Below are positions 8,316 to 17,377 of a stretch of 64,000 bases of DNA, piece by piece (the stretch's first letter is position 1; each line of letters opens with the position of its first letter). A program made the position numbers and the translations under genes. This DNA comes from Thermodesulfobacteriaceae bacterium UBA6232. Lineage in GTDB: Bacteria > Desulfobacterota > Thermodesulfobacteria > Thermodesulfobacteriales > Thermodesulfobacteriaceae. The notes under the pieces were generated by a model. It saw only the letters and a list, made by a program, of their open reading frames with translations, made no database searches and was not told where the DNA came from. The stretch lies in the NCBI GenBank assembly GCA_002441555.1, contig DJWK01000033.1, forward strand, positions 56,190-120,189, written 5' to 3'.

Positions 8316-9710
8316 TCAGGTTATAAAATTGAGAGCCCTTTCAAGCCTTCTTTTAACCCTTTCTTTCCCAAGAAGTTTCATAACTTCAAATAAGGGGGGG
8401 CTTATGGTTTTTCCCGTTAAGGCAACCCTTACTGCCTGTGCAAGTTCCTTAAGTTTAACCCCTGATTCCTCTGCAAGGGCCCTGAACTCCTCTTCAAGCT
8501 TCTTTTCATTCTCAAAGGAAAGGGAATCCATATCGGATATTAATTTCACAAAAAGGGGCTTTATTTTTTCTGTAAGATACTTCTCCCTTGCATTTTCGTC
8601 TGGTTCAATCTCTTCAAGCAAATAAAAATCAATCATTTCTGCCATTTCTTTAAGGGTTTTCACTCTGGGTTTTACTCCTTCAAGAATGGCTATCAAATAT
8701 TCTTCAGAATACCTTTCTAAAGGATAATTTTTCAAAAAGGGCTTTAAATTTTTTAAAATTTCAGCGGTATCAAGGGTTTTTATCCAGTAGGCATTAAAGG
8801 CAAGCATTTTTTCAGGATCAAAACGAGCTGGAGAAAGATTTACCCTTGCGAGATCAAACTTTTCAATTAATTCCTCAAGAGTAAAGTATTCCTGATCCCC
8901 ATAGCCCCAGCCAAGCCTTGCAAGATAATTCACCACTGCCTGAGGAAGATAACCCTCTTCACGATATTCAAGAATGGATCGTGCCCCGTGTCTTTTTGAA
9001 AGCCTTGCTCCGTCAGGGCCAAGAACCATGGGAATATGAGCGAAGGCAGGAGGTTTAGCTCCCAAGGCCTTGTATATCATAAGTTGTTTGGGTGTATTGG
9101 AAATATGATCATCACCCCTTATCACATGGGTTATTCCCATGGTAATGTCATCAATAACTACGGCAAACTGATAGGTCGGTGTGCCATCGGATCTGAAAAT
9201 AATAAAATCATCCACTTCGTCAGGAGGAAAAACTATTTTTCCTCTCAGGAGATCTTCAAATAGGATTTCAGAAATATCCTCAGGAATTTTTATTCTTAAG
9301 GCCCTTCCGGGGCCTGGAGAAAGGCCCTTTTCTCTGCAGGTTCCATCATATCTCGGTTTTAAACCCTTTTCCATTTGGGCCTTTTTTTTGGCTTCAAGCT
9401 CCTCTTTGGAGCATTCACAGTAATAGGCCTTTCCTTCTTCATAAAGGCCTTTTGCAAATTCCTGATAAAGGTCAAGGCGTTTGCTCTGAAAATAGGGCCC
9501 CTCATCCCAATTTAACCCAAGCCAAAGAAGGGCCTCTTTTATAGATTCCACATATTCTTCCCTTGATCGCTCTTTATCTGTATCCTCAAAACGAAGAATG
9601 AATTTACCTTTGTTGTGTCTTGCAAAGAGAAAATTAAAAAGAGCGGTTCTTGCCCCACCAAGGTGTAAATGACCTGTCGGGCTTGGAGGAAAACGGGTGA
9701 CTACACTCAA
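8316..9710 (-). CDS. gltX: Glutamyl-tRNA synthetase
   Basis: 464 residues beginning at a TTG codon (MSVVTRFPPSPTG) preceded by AGGAGGAGG at good spacing; no ATG precedes the conserved N-terminus. Class I motifs: PPSPTGHLHLGGARTALFN (HIGH) and RLSKRHGA (KMSKS equivalent). Residues CECSKEE about position 98-104 lie where the zinc-binding motif of many GluRS occurs. It charges tRNA-Glu, and possibly tRNA-Gln as well if an amidotransferase exists elsewhere; that cannot be decided here. It is followed after 18 nt by the small membrane ORF. Confidence 0.95.
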   Translation of the reverse strand: MSVVTRFPPSPTGHLHLGGARTALFNFLFARHNKGKFILRFEDTDKERSREEYVESIKEALLWLGLNWDEGPYFQSKRLDLYQEFAKGLYEEGKAYYCECSKEELEAKKKAQMEKGLKPRYDGTCREKGLSPGPGRALRIKIPEDISEILFEDLLRGKIVFPPDEVDDFIIFRSDGTPTYQFAVVIDDITMGITHVIRGDDHISNTPKQLMIYKALGAKPPAFAHIPMVLGPDGARLSKRHGARSILEYREEGYLPQAVVNYLARLGWGYGDQEYFTLEELIEKFDLARVNLSPARFDPEKMLAFNAYWIKTLDTAEILKNLKPFLKNYPLERYSEEYLIAILEGVKPRVKTLKEMAEMIDFYLLEEIEPDENAREKYLTEKIKPLFVKLISDMDSLSFENEKKLEEEFRALAEESGVKLKELAQAVRVALTGKTISPPLFEVMKLLGKERVKRRLERALNFIT

Positions 9711-9720
9711 GTTCCTCCTC

Positions 9721-10536
9721 CTAATAAATAATTATTCCGCCATAACCAACCACTGCTGAATAATCCCCGGTTATGTCCCCTGAAGTTTTATAATCAACAA
9801 GCAGGGCATTTTTTGCTCCAAGTTCTTTGCAGGCAACAATGGTTACTGAAACAGGCATAATTCCGCACATGCTAATTCTCTGACCAATAACGGTTTTCAA
9901 CAATCCCTCTTCTGATAATTTAAGAATTTCCTCTATGGCAAGACCATCTTTTTTATTGGCAACGGAGTGAGGTTCATAATGGCTGAAATCGGAACTGGCA
10001 ACTATTAGTGTTTTCTTACCAGTTTGCTCGGTATAAACTTTAACAGCTTTTGCAAGGGCTTTTCCGAGCTCTCTAATTTCATAAAGGTCAAGTTCGGAAA
10101 GGCAAAGGGGAACGATTTTTACTTGGGGATTTAAAAACTGAAGAAAGGGAACCTGAACCTCAAGAGAATGCTCCCTTATATGGGCCCACCTGTCCTTTTT
10201 TACAAGCTTTGTTTCATTAAAGAGAAGTTCTACAAGTTCCCTTTCAACTTTTACCTCTCCGAGAGGGGTCAAAAAGCTTTCTCCATCAAAAAGGGAAACC
10301 CTCTCCCCGAGCCCTGTATGATTCGGCCCCATAATTATGGCTACATCAGGAGGTGAAATTTTTCCGTAAACCTTTCCAGCAACCCCGCCGGAATACATAT
10401 AACCTGCATGGGGAACTACAATCCCTAAAGCAGGTATTTTCTCCTGGGAAAATTTTATAAGTCCTTTTAACTCTAAGAGTAAACTCTCCTTCTCACCTGG
10501 ATAAAAATATCCGGCAACTGCGGGTTCCCTTTTCAT
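9721..10536 (-). CDS. Memo-family protein (AmmeMemoRadiSam system protein B)
   Basis: 271 residues. Motifs PHAGYMYSGGVAG (about residue 42), MGPNHTG and ASSDFSHYE give the conserved His/Asp positions of the Memo/extradiol-dioxygenase-like fold. In prokaryotes this family travels with an AMMECR1 protein and a radical SAM enzyme. An AMMECR1 gene is present in this window at 42088-42642, but the radical SAM partner is not. The gene abuts kdsB with no intergenic base and precedes gltX by 10 nt, so it is operonic with housekeeping genes. The biochemical role is not established. Confidence 0.9.
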   Translation of the reverse strand: MKREPAVAGYFYPGEKESLLLELKGLIKFSQEKIPALGIVVPHAGYMYSGGVAGKVYGKISPPDVAIIMGPNHTGLGERVSLFDGESFLTPLGEVKVERELVELLFNETKLVKKDRWAHIREHSLEVQVPFLQFLNPQVKIVPLCLSELDLYEIRELGKALAKAVKVYTEQTGKKTLIVASSDFSHYEPHSVANKKDGLAIEEILKLSEEGLLKTVIGQRISMCGIMPVSVTIVACKELGAKNALLVDYKTSGDITGDYSAVVGYGGIIIY

Positions 10537-11268
10537 CTATTCTTCTTTCCAGTGGGTTTTTATATATTCAAGGTCTTCAGGGGTGTCCACCTCTGGATAA
10601 TCCCGTGGCACAAGGGTTACTGCAATGGAATACCCGTTTTCAAGGGCCCTTAATTGTTCTAATTTTTCGGCCTCCTCTAAAACCCCGGGAGAAAGCCTTA
10701 CAAAAATATCAAGAAAACTCTTTCTGTAAGCATAAACACCAATATGTTTATAATAGGGAGGTTCTTTACCAGGAGCTCTGAAATAAGGTATGGGACTTCT
10801 TGAAAAATAAAGGGCTCTTCCCCTTTTATCCATAACCACTTTTACTTTATTTGGATTTTCAAGATCCTGTTTGGTATGAATGGGGGTTGCAAGGGTTGCC
10901 ATTGAAATGTCCTCATAAAGAAGAAGAGGTTTAACAAGAAGGGAAAAATATTCTTCAGGAAAAAGGGGCTGGTCTCCCTGTAGGTTAATTACTATATCTT
11001 CTTCATCAAGACCGAGGATATTGGCTGCTTCGGCAACTCTATCAGTTCCTGAAGGATGATGAGAGGTCATTATAGCTTTGCCACCAAAATTTACCACTGT
11101 GTCAAATATTCTTTTATCATCAGTTGCCACATATATTTCCTGAAAGCCTGACCTTAAGGCCCTCTCATAGACATGTTGAATAAGGGGTTTCCCCCAGAGC
11201 TGAACCAAGGGTTTCCCGGGAAAACGAGTCGCCCCAAATCTTGCTGGAATAATAATAACTTGTTTCAT
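10537..11268 (-). CDS. kdsB: CMP-KDO synthetase (3-deoxy-manno-octulosonate cytidylyltransferase)
   Basis: 243 residues, typical length. The N-terminal nucleotide-binding motif IPARFGATRFPGKPL and the later INLQGDQPLFPEE identify KdsB, which activates KDO with CTP for lipid A-core assembly. It is direct evidence for a Gram-negative envelope with LPS. It is the first gene of the minus-strand run, divergent from infB across a 103-bp gap that must hold promoters for both. I see no convincing promoter hexamers for this strand. Confidence 0.95.
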   Translation of the reverse strand: MKQVIIIPARFGATRFPGKPLVQLWGKPLIQHVYERALRSGFQEIYVATDDKRIFDTVVNFGGKAIMTSHHPSGTDRVAEAANILGLDEEDIVINLQGDQPLFPEEYFSLLVKPLLLYEDISMATLATPIHTKQDLENPNKVKVVMDKRGRALYFSRSPIPYFRAPGKEPPYYKHIGVYAYRKSFLDIFVRLSPGVLEEAEKLEQLRALENGYSIAVTLVPRDYPEVDTPEDLEYIKTHWKEE

Positions 11269-11371
11269 ACTTTACATATTAATTCAACTTACAAAAAAAT
11301 AAAGTAGACCTTGAATTTTGAGACTTTGAGATTAAGATTAAGAAAACTTTTAAAAAGGGGCTTAAATATTA

Positions 11372-13930
11372 ATGTCTAAGGTTAAAGTTTCTGAATTAGC
11401 AGAAGAATTAAATTTAGAAGTAAAGGAATTTCTTCAAAAATTAAAAGAAAAGGGATATGCTGTAAAAACAGCTTCTTCCTCACTTACCGAAGAAGAAGCC
11501 GCCAAAATCAGGGAAGAATTTGGAAAAAAAACAGAGATTATTATTATCAAAAAAGAAGAAAAAGAAGAGCTTGAAAAAACCTTTGTTGAGGAGGAAAAGC
11601 CTAAAAGAAGAAGGCTTGTTGTAAAGAGAAGGGCAGAAGAAATTCAGGAAGAACCTCAAATTGAAGAAAAACCTGAAGAAGTTGTTTCAGCAGAAACTCC
11701 TTCTGAAATAACTCCTCCGACTGAAGCCATTGAAAAAGAAGAAAAATTAACCATCAAAACCGAAGAAGAACTTAAGGCTCCTCTTGAAGTTGAGCCGTCT
11801 GATACGGTTGAAGAGACAAAGCCTGAGAGAAGAGTTGTTACCGAATTTAGACCTCGTAGAGAAAGAGTTTTCAAGCCCAAACCTCCCAAAGAGGAAATAA
11901 GTGCTCCCAAACCTGAAGAAGTTGAAATTCCTGTAGAAAAAGAGGAACCAAAAAAGAAAAAGAAAGAGCGCTTTGAGGAAGAAAAGAAAAAACCAAAAAA
12001 GAAAGTTCCTAAAAGAGCAAGAGAAGAGCGAGAGGAACTTGAATTTTTCGAAAGTGAAGAGGAGCTTTCCCTTTTTGAACCTATAACAGAAGTGGAGGAA
12101 GAAGAAAAAGTTGTAAAACCTAAGGTTCCTCCCAAAAAAGAAAAAGTTTCAGAAAGGCCACCCACTCTTCCACCCAAGGAAAGAAAAATCAAAATATATG
12201 AGTCCATTCAAGTTGGTGAGCTTGCAAAATTGATAGGAGTTAAAGCTTCAGAGGTTATTAAAAAGGCTTTACAGCTTGGCATGCCTCTAACCATTAACCA
12301 ATCCATTGACGCTGAGACTGCTGCCATTCTTGCTGATGAATTCGGCTATCAGGTAGAAAAGGGAACTATTGAGGAAGAATTACTTCTTCAATATACACCG
12401 CCCTCTCCTGAAGAGCTTAAACCAAGGCCACCTGTTGTTACCGTTATGGGCCATGTTGACCATGGTAAAACGACCCTGCTTGATGCCATTAGAAAAACCG
12501 ATGTGGCAAACAGAGAGGCAGGGGGTATTACCCAGCACATTGGTGCCTATACGGTAACCTTAGATGATGGAAGGAAGATTACCTTTATTGATACCCCTGG
12601 GCATGAGGCCTTTACTTCTATGAGAGCAAGGGGGGCTCAGGTTACTGATATTGTAATTCTTGTTGTAGCTGCTGATGACGGGGTTATGGATCAGACCAAG
12701 GAAGCCATTGAACACGCAAAGGCAGCAGGAGTTCCAATTGTAGTTGCAATTAACAAAATTGATAAACCTAATGCCAATCCTGAAAGGGTTAAATCTCAAC
12801 TGGCAGAACTTGGTCTTGTTCCAGAAGAATGGGGTGGAGACACCCTTATGGCCAATATCTCTGCACGAAACAAAATTGGAATTGAAGATCTTCTTGAACT
12901 TGTTCTTCTTCAGGCTGAAATGCTTGATCTCAAAGCTGCTTATGATAGGCCTGCAAGGGGTAGAGTTATAGAAAGCAGACTTGACAAAGGAAAGGGGCCT
13001 GTTGCCACAGTTCTCATTCAGGAAGGTACCTTAAGAGAGGGAGACCCCTTTGTTTGTGGGCTTACCTACGGAAGAGTAAGAGCCATGTTTGACAGTTACG
13101 GCAACAGAATCAAGGAAGCTATACCTTCAACACCAGTTGAAATTCTTGGTTTTGAAGAGCTTCCCTCTGCAGGAGATGACTTTATTGTGATGGAAGACGA
13201 AGAGAAGGCAAGAAAGGTTGCAGAATATCGCCAGAGGAAAGCAAGGGAAGCAGAAGCTGCCCAGGCAGCTAAAATAAGTCTTGAAAAACTCTTTGAAAAA
13301 CTGAAAGAAGGTGAATTAAAAGAACTCAAAATCGTTTTAAAAGCAGATACACAGGGGACCCTTGAGGCCTTAAAGAGCTCTCTTGAAAAGCTATCTACAG
13401 ATAAAGTTAAGGTTTCTGTTATTAGGGCAGGAATCGGTGCCATAACCGAAAGTGATGTTATGCTTGCTTCTGCTTCTGATGCTATTGTTATAGGTTTTAA
13501 TGTAAAACCCAATCCTCAGGCCAAAGAAGTGGCTAAACAGGAAGGAGTTGATGTAAGATTTTATGATGTTATCTATCATGTGCTTGAGGATATTAAAAAG
13601 GCCATGGCAGGCCTTCTTGAACCCAAATATGAAGAGGTCATCACCGGGGTTGCCGAGGTTAGGGCCACCTTCAAAGTGCCCAAGGTGGGTATTGTTGCTG
13701 GTTGTTATGTAAAAGAAGGAGTTATTAACAGAAATAATCAGGTAAGAGTTATAAGAGACGGAGTTGTGGTTTATACCGGTAAAATTGCAAGCCTTAAGAG
13801 GTTCAAAGAGGATGTAAAAGAGGTTTCTGCTGGTTATGAATGCGGAATAAAAATTGAAAACTTTAATGATGTAAAAGAGGGTGATTTTATTGAAGCCTTT
13901 GAGGTTAGAGAAGTTGCCCAGGAACTCTAA
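11372..13930 (+). CDS. infB: Translation initiation factor IF-2
   Basis: 852 residues. An N-terminal IF2_N module (VSELAEELNLEVKEFLQKLKE) is followed by a long Glu/Lys/Pro-rich linker (about residues 55-270) and a second IF2_N-like module (VGELAKLIGVKASEVIKKAL). The GTPase domain has GHVDHGKTT (G1), DTPGHEAF (G3) and NKIDKP (G4), and the C-terminal domains bind initiator fMet-tRNA. The start is preceded by AGGGG at a rather long spacing. It heads a classical operon with DUF503, rbfA, nrnA and truB. The acidic/basic repeats of the linker create a long antisense open frame that is not a gene. Confidence 0.97.
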   Translation: MSKVKVSELAEELNLEVKEFLQKLKEKGYAVKTASSSLTEEEAAKIREEFGKKTEIIIIKKEEKEELEKTFVEEEKPKRRRLVVKRRAEEIQEEPQIEEKPEEVVSAETPSEITPPTEAIEKEEKLTIKTEEELKAPLEVEPSDTVEETKPERRVVTEFRPRRERVFKPKPPKEEISAPKPEEVEIPVEKEEPKKKKKERFEEEKKKPKKKVPKRAREEREELEFFESEEELSLFEPITEVEEEEKVVKPKVPPKKEKVSERPPTLPPKERKIKIYESIQVGELAKLIGVKASEVIKKALQLGMPLTINQSIDAETAAILADEFGYQVEKGTIEEELLLQYTPPSPEELKPRPPVVTVMGHVDHGKTTLLDAIRKTDVANREAGGITQHIGAYTVTLDDGRKITFIDTPGHEAFTSMRARGAQVTDIVILVVAADDGVMDQTKEAIEHAKAAGVPIVVAINKIDKPNANPERVKSQLAELGLVPEEWGGDTLMANISARNKIGIEDLLELVLLQAEMLDLKAAYDRPARGRVIESRLDKGKGPVATVLIQEGTLREGDPFVCGLTYGRVRAMFDSYGNRIKEAIPSTPVEILGFEELPSAGDDFIVMEDEEKARKVAEYRQRKAREAEAAQAAKISLEKLFEKLKEGELKELKIVLKADTQGTLEALKSSLEKLSTDKVKVSVIRAGIGAITESDVMLASASDAIVIGFNVKPNPQAKEVAKQEGVDVRFYDVIYHVLEDIKKAMAGLLEPKYEEVITGVAEVRATFKVPKVGIVAGCYVKEGVINRNNQVRVIRDGVVVYTGKIASLKRFKEDVKEVSAGYECGIKIENFNDVKEGDFIEAFEVREVAQEL

Positions 13931-13931
13931 A

Positions 13932-14222
13932 ATGGTTGTGGGAATTGCAAGAATAGAACTTTATTTCCCGGAACCAAATTCTTTAAAGGCAAAGAGGCAG
14001 ATTCTCAGAGCCCTTCTTCAAAAAATAGAGGCCAATTTTAAAAAGGTCTCCATTGCTGAAGTTGATGGGCATGATCTCTGGCAGCGCACTGTTCTTGGTA
14101 TAAGTATCGTTGGAAAAGATCAAGGTTTTGTTGATAGTAAACTCACAAGTCTCATAGAGTTTATTCAAAAAGAAAGTGCCCTTGATATTGTGAATGCAGA
14201 AATTGAATATCTCTCCTATTGA
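13932..14222 (+). CDS. DUF503 (YlxP-like) protein
   Basis: 96 residues starting MVVGIARIELYFPEP, 1 nt after the infB stop. The family signature SLKAKRQILRALLQKI is present. DUF503 proteins are small ferredoxin-like-fold proteins found between infB and rbfA in many bacteria; a link to ribosome maturation is suggested by that position but not proven. The frame is open further upstream inside infB, but the ATG at 13932 matches the family start. It overlaps nothing functional and ends 13 nt before the rbfA start. Confidence 0.9.
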   Translation: MVVGIARIELYFPEPNSLKAKRQILRALLQKIEANFKKVSIAEVDGHDLWQRTVLGISIVGKDQGFVDSKLTSLIEFIQKESALDIVNAEIEYLSY

Positions 14223-14235
14223 GGATGCCCCTTAC

Positions 14236-14577
14236 ATGTCAAGACGTCCTGAAAAGGTGGCAAGCCTTCTTAAAGAGGTAATCTCAGAGATTATTCTCTA
14301 TGAACTCAATGATCCTGTTTTGAAAAATATTATAACTATAACGGATGTCAAAATAGGCGCTGACCTTAAAAAAGCAACGGTTTATTTTCGCGTTTTTGGG
14401 GCGGACCCTTCTGAGGTTGAAAAGGCTTTAAAAAGATCAAAGGGCTACATAAAAAAACTTCTCTCTCAAAAAATAACCTTAAAATTTTTACCTGATCTTG
14501 AATTTGAAAAAGATACCTCCGAAGAAAGAGAAAAAAGACTTGATGAGCTCTTTGAAAAAATAAAAAGTTCCACCTGA
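14236..14577 (+). CDS. rbfA: Ribosome-binding factor A
   Basis: 113 residues from the ATG at 14236 (MSRRPEKVASLLKE), which follows GAGG at 14221-14224 and matches the usual RbfA start; an upstream ATG at 14194 would add an unrelated 14-residue tail. The KH-type core has LNDPVLKNIITITDVKIG and DLKKATVYFRVFG. RbfA binds the 30S subunit during late 16S rRNA processing and cold adaptation. Position between DUF503 and nrnA is the conserved operon order. Confidence 0.93.
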   Translation: MSRRPEKVASLLKEVISEIILYELNDPVLKNIITITDVKIGADLKKATVYFRVFGADPSEVEKALKRSKGYIKKLLSQKITLKFLPDLEFEKDTSEEREKRLDELFEKIKSST

Positions 14578-14584
14578 TAAAAAT

Positions 14585-15553
14585 ATGGATACAGAAAAGG
14601 TTCTTTCATTAATTAAAGAATCAAAAGAGATAGTGCTTGTTACCCATCAAAATCCTGATATAGATGGCCTTTCTTCCATGCTTGCCTTTTCCCTTGTATT
14701 TTCAGAAAAAAATCCTCTTCCTCTTGTTGAGGAATTACCAGCAAATTCTCAATTTTTACATGGTATTGAAAAGGTAAAAATAGTTTCAGAAAAAGAAGAA
14801 TTTTATCAACCTGATTTGCTTGTAGTTTTTGATGCTCAATGCGAAAAGAGAATACCTGAAAAAATAAAAAAATTATTAAAGCCAAAAAAAGTATTAATTT
14901 TTGATCACCATCAGGAAGAGTCCTGCGATTCTTTTCTTTCTTGTACCCCCTTTAAAATTATAAATTCTGAAGCTCCTTCAACTACCTATATTATTTATAA
15001 ATTTTTAAAATCAGCTTATCTAAAAATCTCTCCTGAGGTCTCTGAAAATTTGCTTTCCGGGCTTTATTACGATACGGGAAGTTTTAAGTATGAAAATGTA
15101 AAAGGAGATATCTTTCTTGTTGCACAGGAACTCATGGATCTCGGAGCTCGTCCAAATTTCATTGCCAGGGAACTCTTTGAAAATATTCCCTTTGAGCAAA
15201 TTGAAATGACCAAGCTGGTTTTAGAAAGACTTGAATTATTAAAAAATGGTGAAATTGCCCTTTCATATTTAAAAAAAGAAGATTTTGAAAAACTTGGAGG
15301 CGAAGCTTATCTTAATGATCCAGCAAGTCTTTTAAGAAGCATAAAGGGGGTTAAAGTTTCAGCTTTAGTCAAGGAAGTGGAAGAAGGTTTGATTAAAGTA
15401 AGTTTAAGGAGCAAAGCCCCTTTTGAGATTCTTGAACTTGCCAAAAAATTCGGAGGCGGCGGCCACAAATATGCCTGCGGCTTTAAAATAAAAGGGGAAT
15501 CACTATATAATTTTCTTGAAAAGCTTAAAAGAGAGCTTGAGGCCTTTCTATGA
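14585..15553 (+). CDS. nrnA: DHH-family phosphoesterase, NrnA-like oligoribonuclease/pAp phosphatase
   Basis: 322 residues. DHH subfamily motifs are visible: THQNPDIDG (motif I), VVFDAQ (motif II), IFDHHQEE (motif III, DHH) and SGLYYDTGSF (motif IV). The C-terminal DHHA1 domain ends with GGGGHKYACGFKI, the substrate-binding glycine motif. The protein would degrade short oligoribonucleotides and dephosphorylate pAp. The stop overlaps the truB ATG by 4 nt (ATGA), so the two are translationally coupled. Confidence 0.9.
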   Translation: MDTEKVLSLIKESKEIVLVTHQNPDIDGLSSMLAFSLVFSEKNPLPLVEELPANSQFLHGIEKVKIVSEKEEFYQPDLLVVFDAQCEKRIPEKIKKLLKPKKVLIFDHHQEESCDSFLSCTPFKIINSEAPSTTYIIYKFLKSAYLKISPEVSENLLSGLYYDTGSFKYENVKGDIFLVAQELMDLGARPNFIARELFENIPFEQIEMTKLVLERLELLKNGEIALSYLKKEDFEKLGGEAYLNDPASLLRSIKGVKVSALVKEVEEGLIKVSLRSKAPFEILELAKKFGGGGHKYACGFKIKGESLYNFLEKLKRELEAFL

Positions 15554-16500
15554 AGGAAAAGCTTTCAGGTATTTTAATAATAGATAAACCCCAGGGTCTT
15601 ACCTCCACAGAGACCCTTGAAAAGGTGAAAAGGCTTTTAAAAGTTAAAAAGGCAGGTCATGGTGGAACCCTTGATCCCATTGCAACAGGCGTTCTTCCCA
15701 TATTTTTGAATGAAGCCACAAAGGTTGCCCAAATTTTTTTAGAGGGCGACAAAATCTATGAAGGAAAATTTGAGCTGGGCTACACTACCGATACCTATGA
15801 TATAACCGGAGAGGTAATTGCAAGGTATGATATAAAGGATATTACTCTTGAAAAAATTAAAGAAATTGCCCAGAGGTTTGTAGGAGAGCTTGAGCAAATC
15901 CCTCCTCCCTATTCTGCTGCTAAATTCAGAGGAAGACCTCTTTACAAATACGCCAGAGATGGCCTCATTATTCCCAAAGAACCGAAAAAGGTAAAGGTTT
16001 ATCAATTTGACATTCTTTCTTTTGATGGAAGAGTTGCTACCTTTTATCTTAAGTGTTCCAAAGGCACCTATGTGAGAAGCCTTATTCATCAGTTAGGAGA
16101 AGAGCTTGGCTGCGGGGCTGTGCTTTCTTCTCTCAAAAGGCTTCAAAAAAGTGTTTTTACTTTGAAGGAAGCCCTAACTCTTGAAGATCTTGAAAAAATA
16201 AATAAGGAAAATCCAGAAAAAATAAAGGAATTTATAATTCCTGTCCATCAAGCCCTTGAGTTTTTACCCAAAGTGGTCATCAGTGAGGACTTTGCAAAAA
16301 GGGTTAGAGAGGGAAAACAAATTAATAGAACCGCCTTTCTTTCCCTTATAAAATTTCAAAAACTCAGTTTTTCCCCTTCTGAAAAATGGATAAGGCTTGT
16401 TGATCCCAGGGGAAAACTGGTTGCCATTATTGAAAACCCTTTACTTTTCAAAGAAAAATCCTATGTATCCTATTTTCGCGTTTTTAAAGATGAATCTTAA
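15550..16500 (+). CDS. truB: tRNA pseudouridine-55 synthase
   Basis: 316 residues. The N-terminal KPQGLTSTE and GHGGTLDPIATGVLP contain the catalytic Asp of the TruB family; KGTYVRSLIHQLGE follows in the second half. It makes pseudouridine 55 in the T loop of tRNAs. It overlaps nrnA by 4 nt upstream and the flippase-like gene by 11 nt downstream. Confidence 0.95.
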   Translation: MKEKLSGILIIDKPQGLTSTETLEKVKRLLKVKKAGHGGTLDPIATGVLPIFLNEATKVAQIFLEGDKIYEGKFELGYTTDTYDITGEVIARYDIKDITLEKIKEIAQRFVGELEQIPPPYSAAKFRGRPLYKYARDGLIIPKEPKKVKVYQFDILSFDGRVATFYLKCSKGTYVRSLIHQLGEELGCGAVLSSLKRLQKSVFTLKEALTLEDLEKINKENPEKIKEFIIPVHQALEFLPKVVISEDFAKRVREGKQINRTAFLSLIKFQKLSFSPSEKWIRLVDPRGKLVAIIENPLLFKEKSYVSYFRVFKDES

Positions 16501-17377
16501 AAAAATTAAAAGCTCTCTTTTTCTTTTTTTGAGATTTTCTCTCTCCTTTGGAATTCTTTTTTATCTTTTTAAAAGAACAGATTTTACAAAATTAAAACTC
16601 CTTTTTGCTCAAATAGACCTTAAGTATTATTTTCTCGCCCTTCTTTGTGTGGCCATCTTTCAAAGCCTTGTGGCTTTAAGATGGAAAAAGATTTGTGCTT
16701 CCTGGGGATTTAGGGAAAGATTTTTCTTTTATTTAAAAAGTTATCTTATGGGTTTTTCTCTGAATACCCTTTTTCCAGGGATTGTGGCAGGAGATACTTT
16801 AAGGGGATTTAATCTTTATAAAAAGGGGCTTGAATGGAAAAAAACCAGCTTTAGTGTGGTTCTTGACAGAGCCCTTGGCCTTCTGGGAATTATGTTTATT
16901 CTTGCCTTTTCTTTAAGAATGGGGGCAAACTTTCTTCCAGCGAATTTGAGCACCCTTTTAAAATTCATAGTTTATCCCTCCCTTTTAGGTTTTATGGGAG
17001 TTGTTCTTTTTTTGACTTTTTATAATAAAACCTATTTTTTTAATCCTTTAAAACTTCCCCATGTGCTTATGCCATTAATTCTTGGAATAATTATTCAGAT
17101 TTTTTTTGTCTTTCAGTTTTTATTTCTTGGAAAGGCCTTACATCTTTCACTTTCAATTTCTGCCTATTTTGTGCTCATTCCTGTTATAAGCTTTCTCTCT
17201 GCTCTCCCCCTTAGTATTTCAGGGCTGGGGGTAAGAGAGGGAACCTTAAGTTATTTTCTTCATTACCTAAATTATCCTGTGGAATACGGCCTTTCCATGG
17301 GACTTCTTGCTTACAGCCTGATTTTAATTTCAGCCATTCCTGGAGTTATTTTTTATCTTAGAGGAAAATGGAATTAA
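16490..17377 (+). CDS. Lysylphosphatidylglycerol synthase TM-region / flippase-like membrane protein
   Basis: 295 residues from the ATG at 16490, which overlaps the truB stop; the earlier in-frame start at 16397 would give a 31-residue hydrophilic extension inside truB. Seven or eight hydrophobic helices are seen. The family marks NTLFPGIVAGDTLRGF, VVLDRALGL and the C-terminal SISGLGVREGTL fit the LPG_synthase_TM (UPF0104/YbhN) family. These inner-membrane proteins are thought to move lipids or polyprenyl-linked substrates, but the substrate here is unknown. It ends 10 nt inside marC. Confidence 0.8.
   Translation: MNLKKIKSSLFLFLRFSLSFGILFYLFKRTDFTKLKLLFAQIDLKYYFLALLCVAIFQSLVALRWKKICASWGFRERFFFYLKSYLMGFSLNTLFPGIVAGDTLRGFNLYKKGLEWKKTSFSVVLDRALGLLGIMFILAFSLRMGANFLPANLSTLLKFIVYPSLLGFMGVVLFLTFYNKTYFFNPLKLPHVLMPLILGIIIQIFFVFQFLFLGKALHLSLSISAYFVLIPVISFLSALPLSISGLGVREGTLSYFLHYLNYPVEYGLSMGLLAYSLILISAIPGVIFYLRGKWN

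Noticed and set aside
11656..12207. 183-residue Ser/Phe-rich minus-strand frame
   Set aside because: It is the antisense of the Glu/Lys-rich IF-2 linker; purine-rich GAA/AAG codons leave the opposite strand free of stops.
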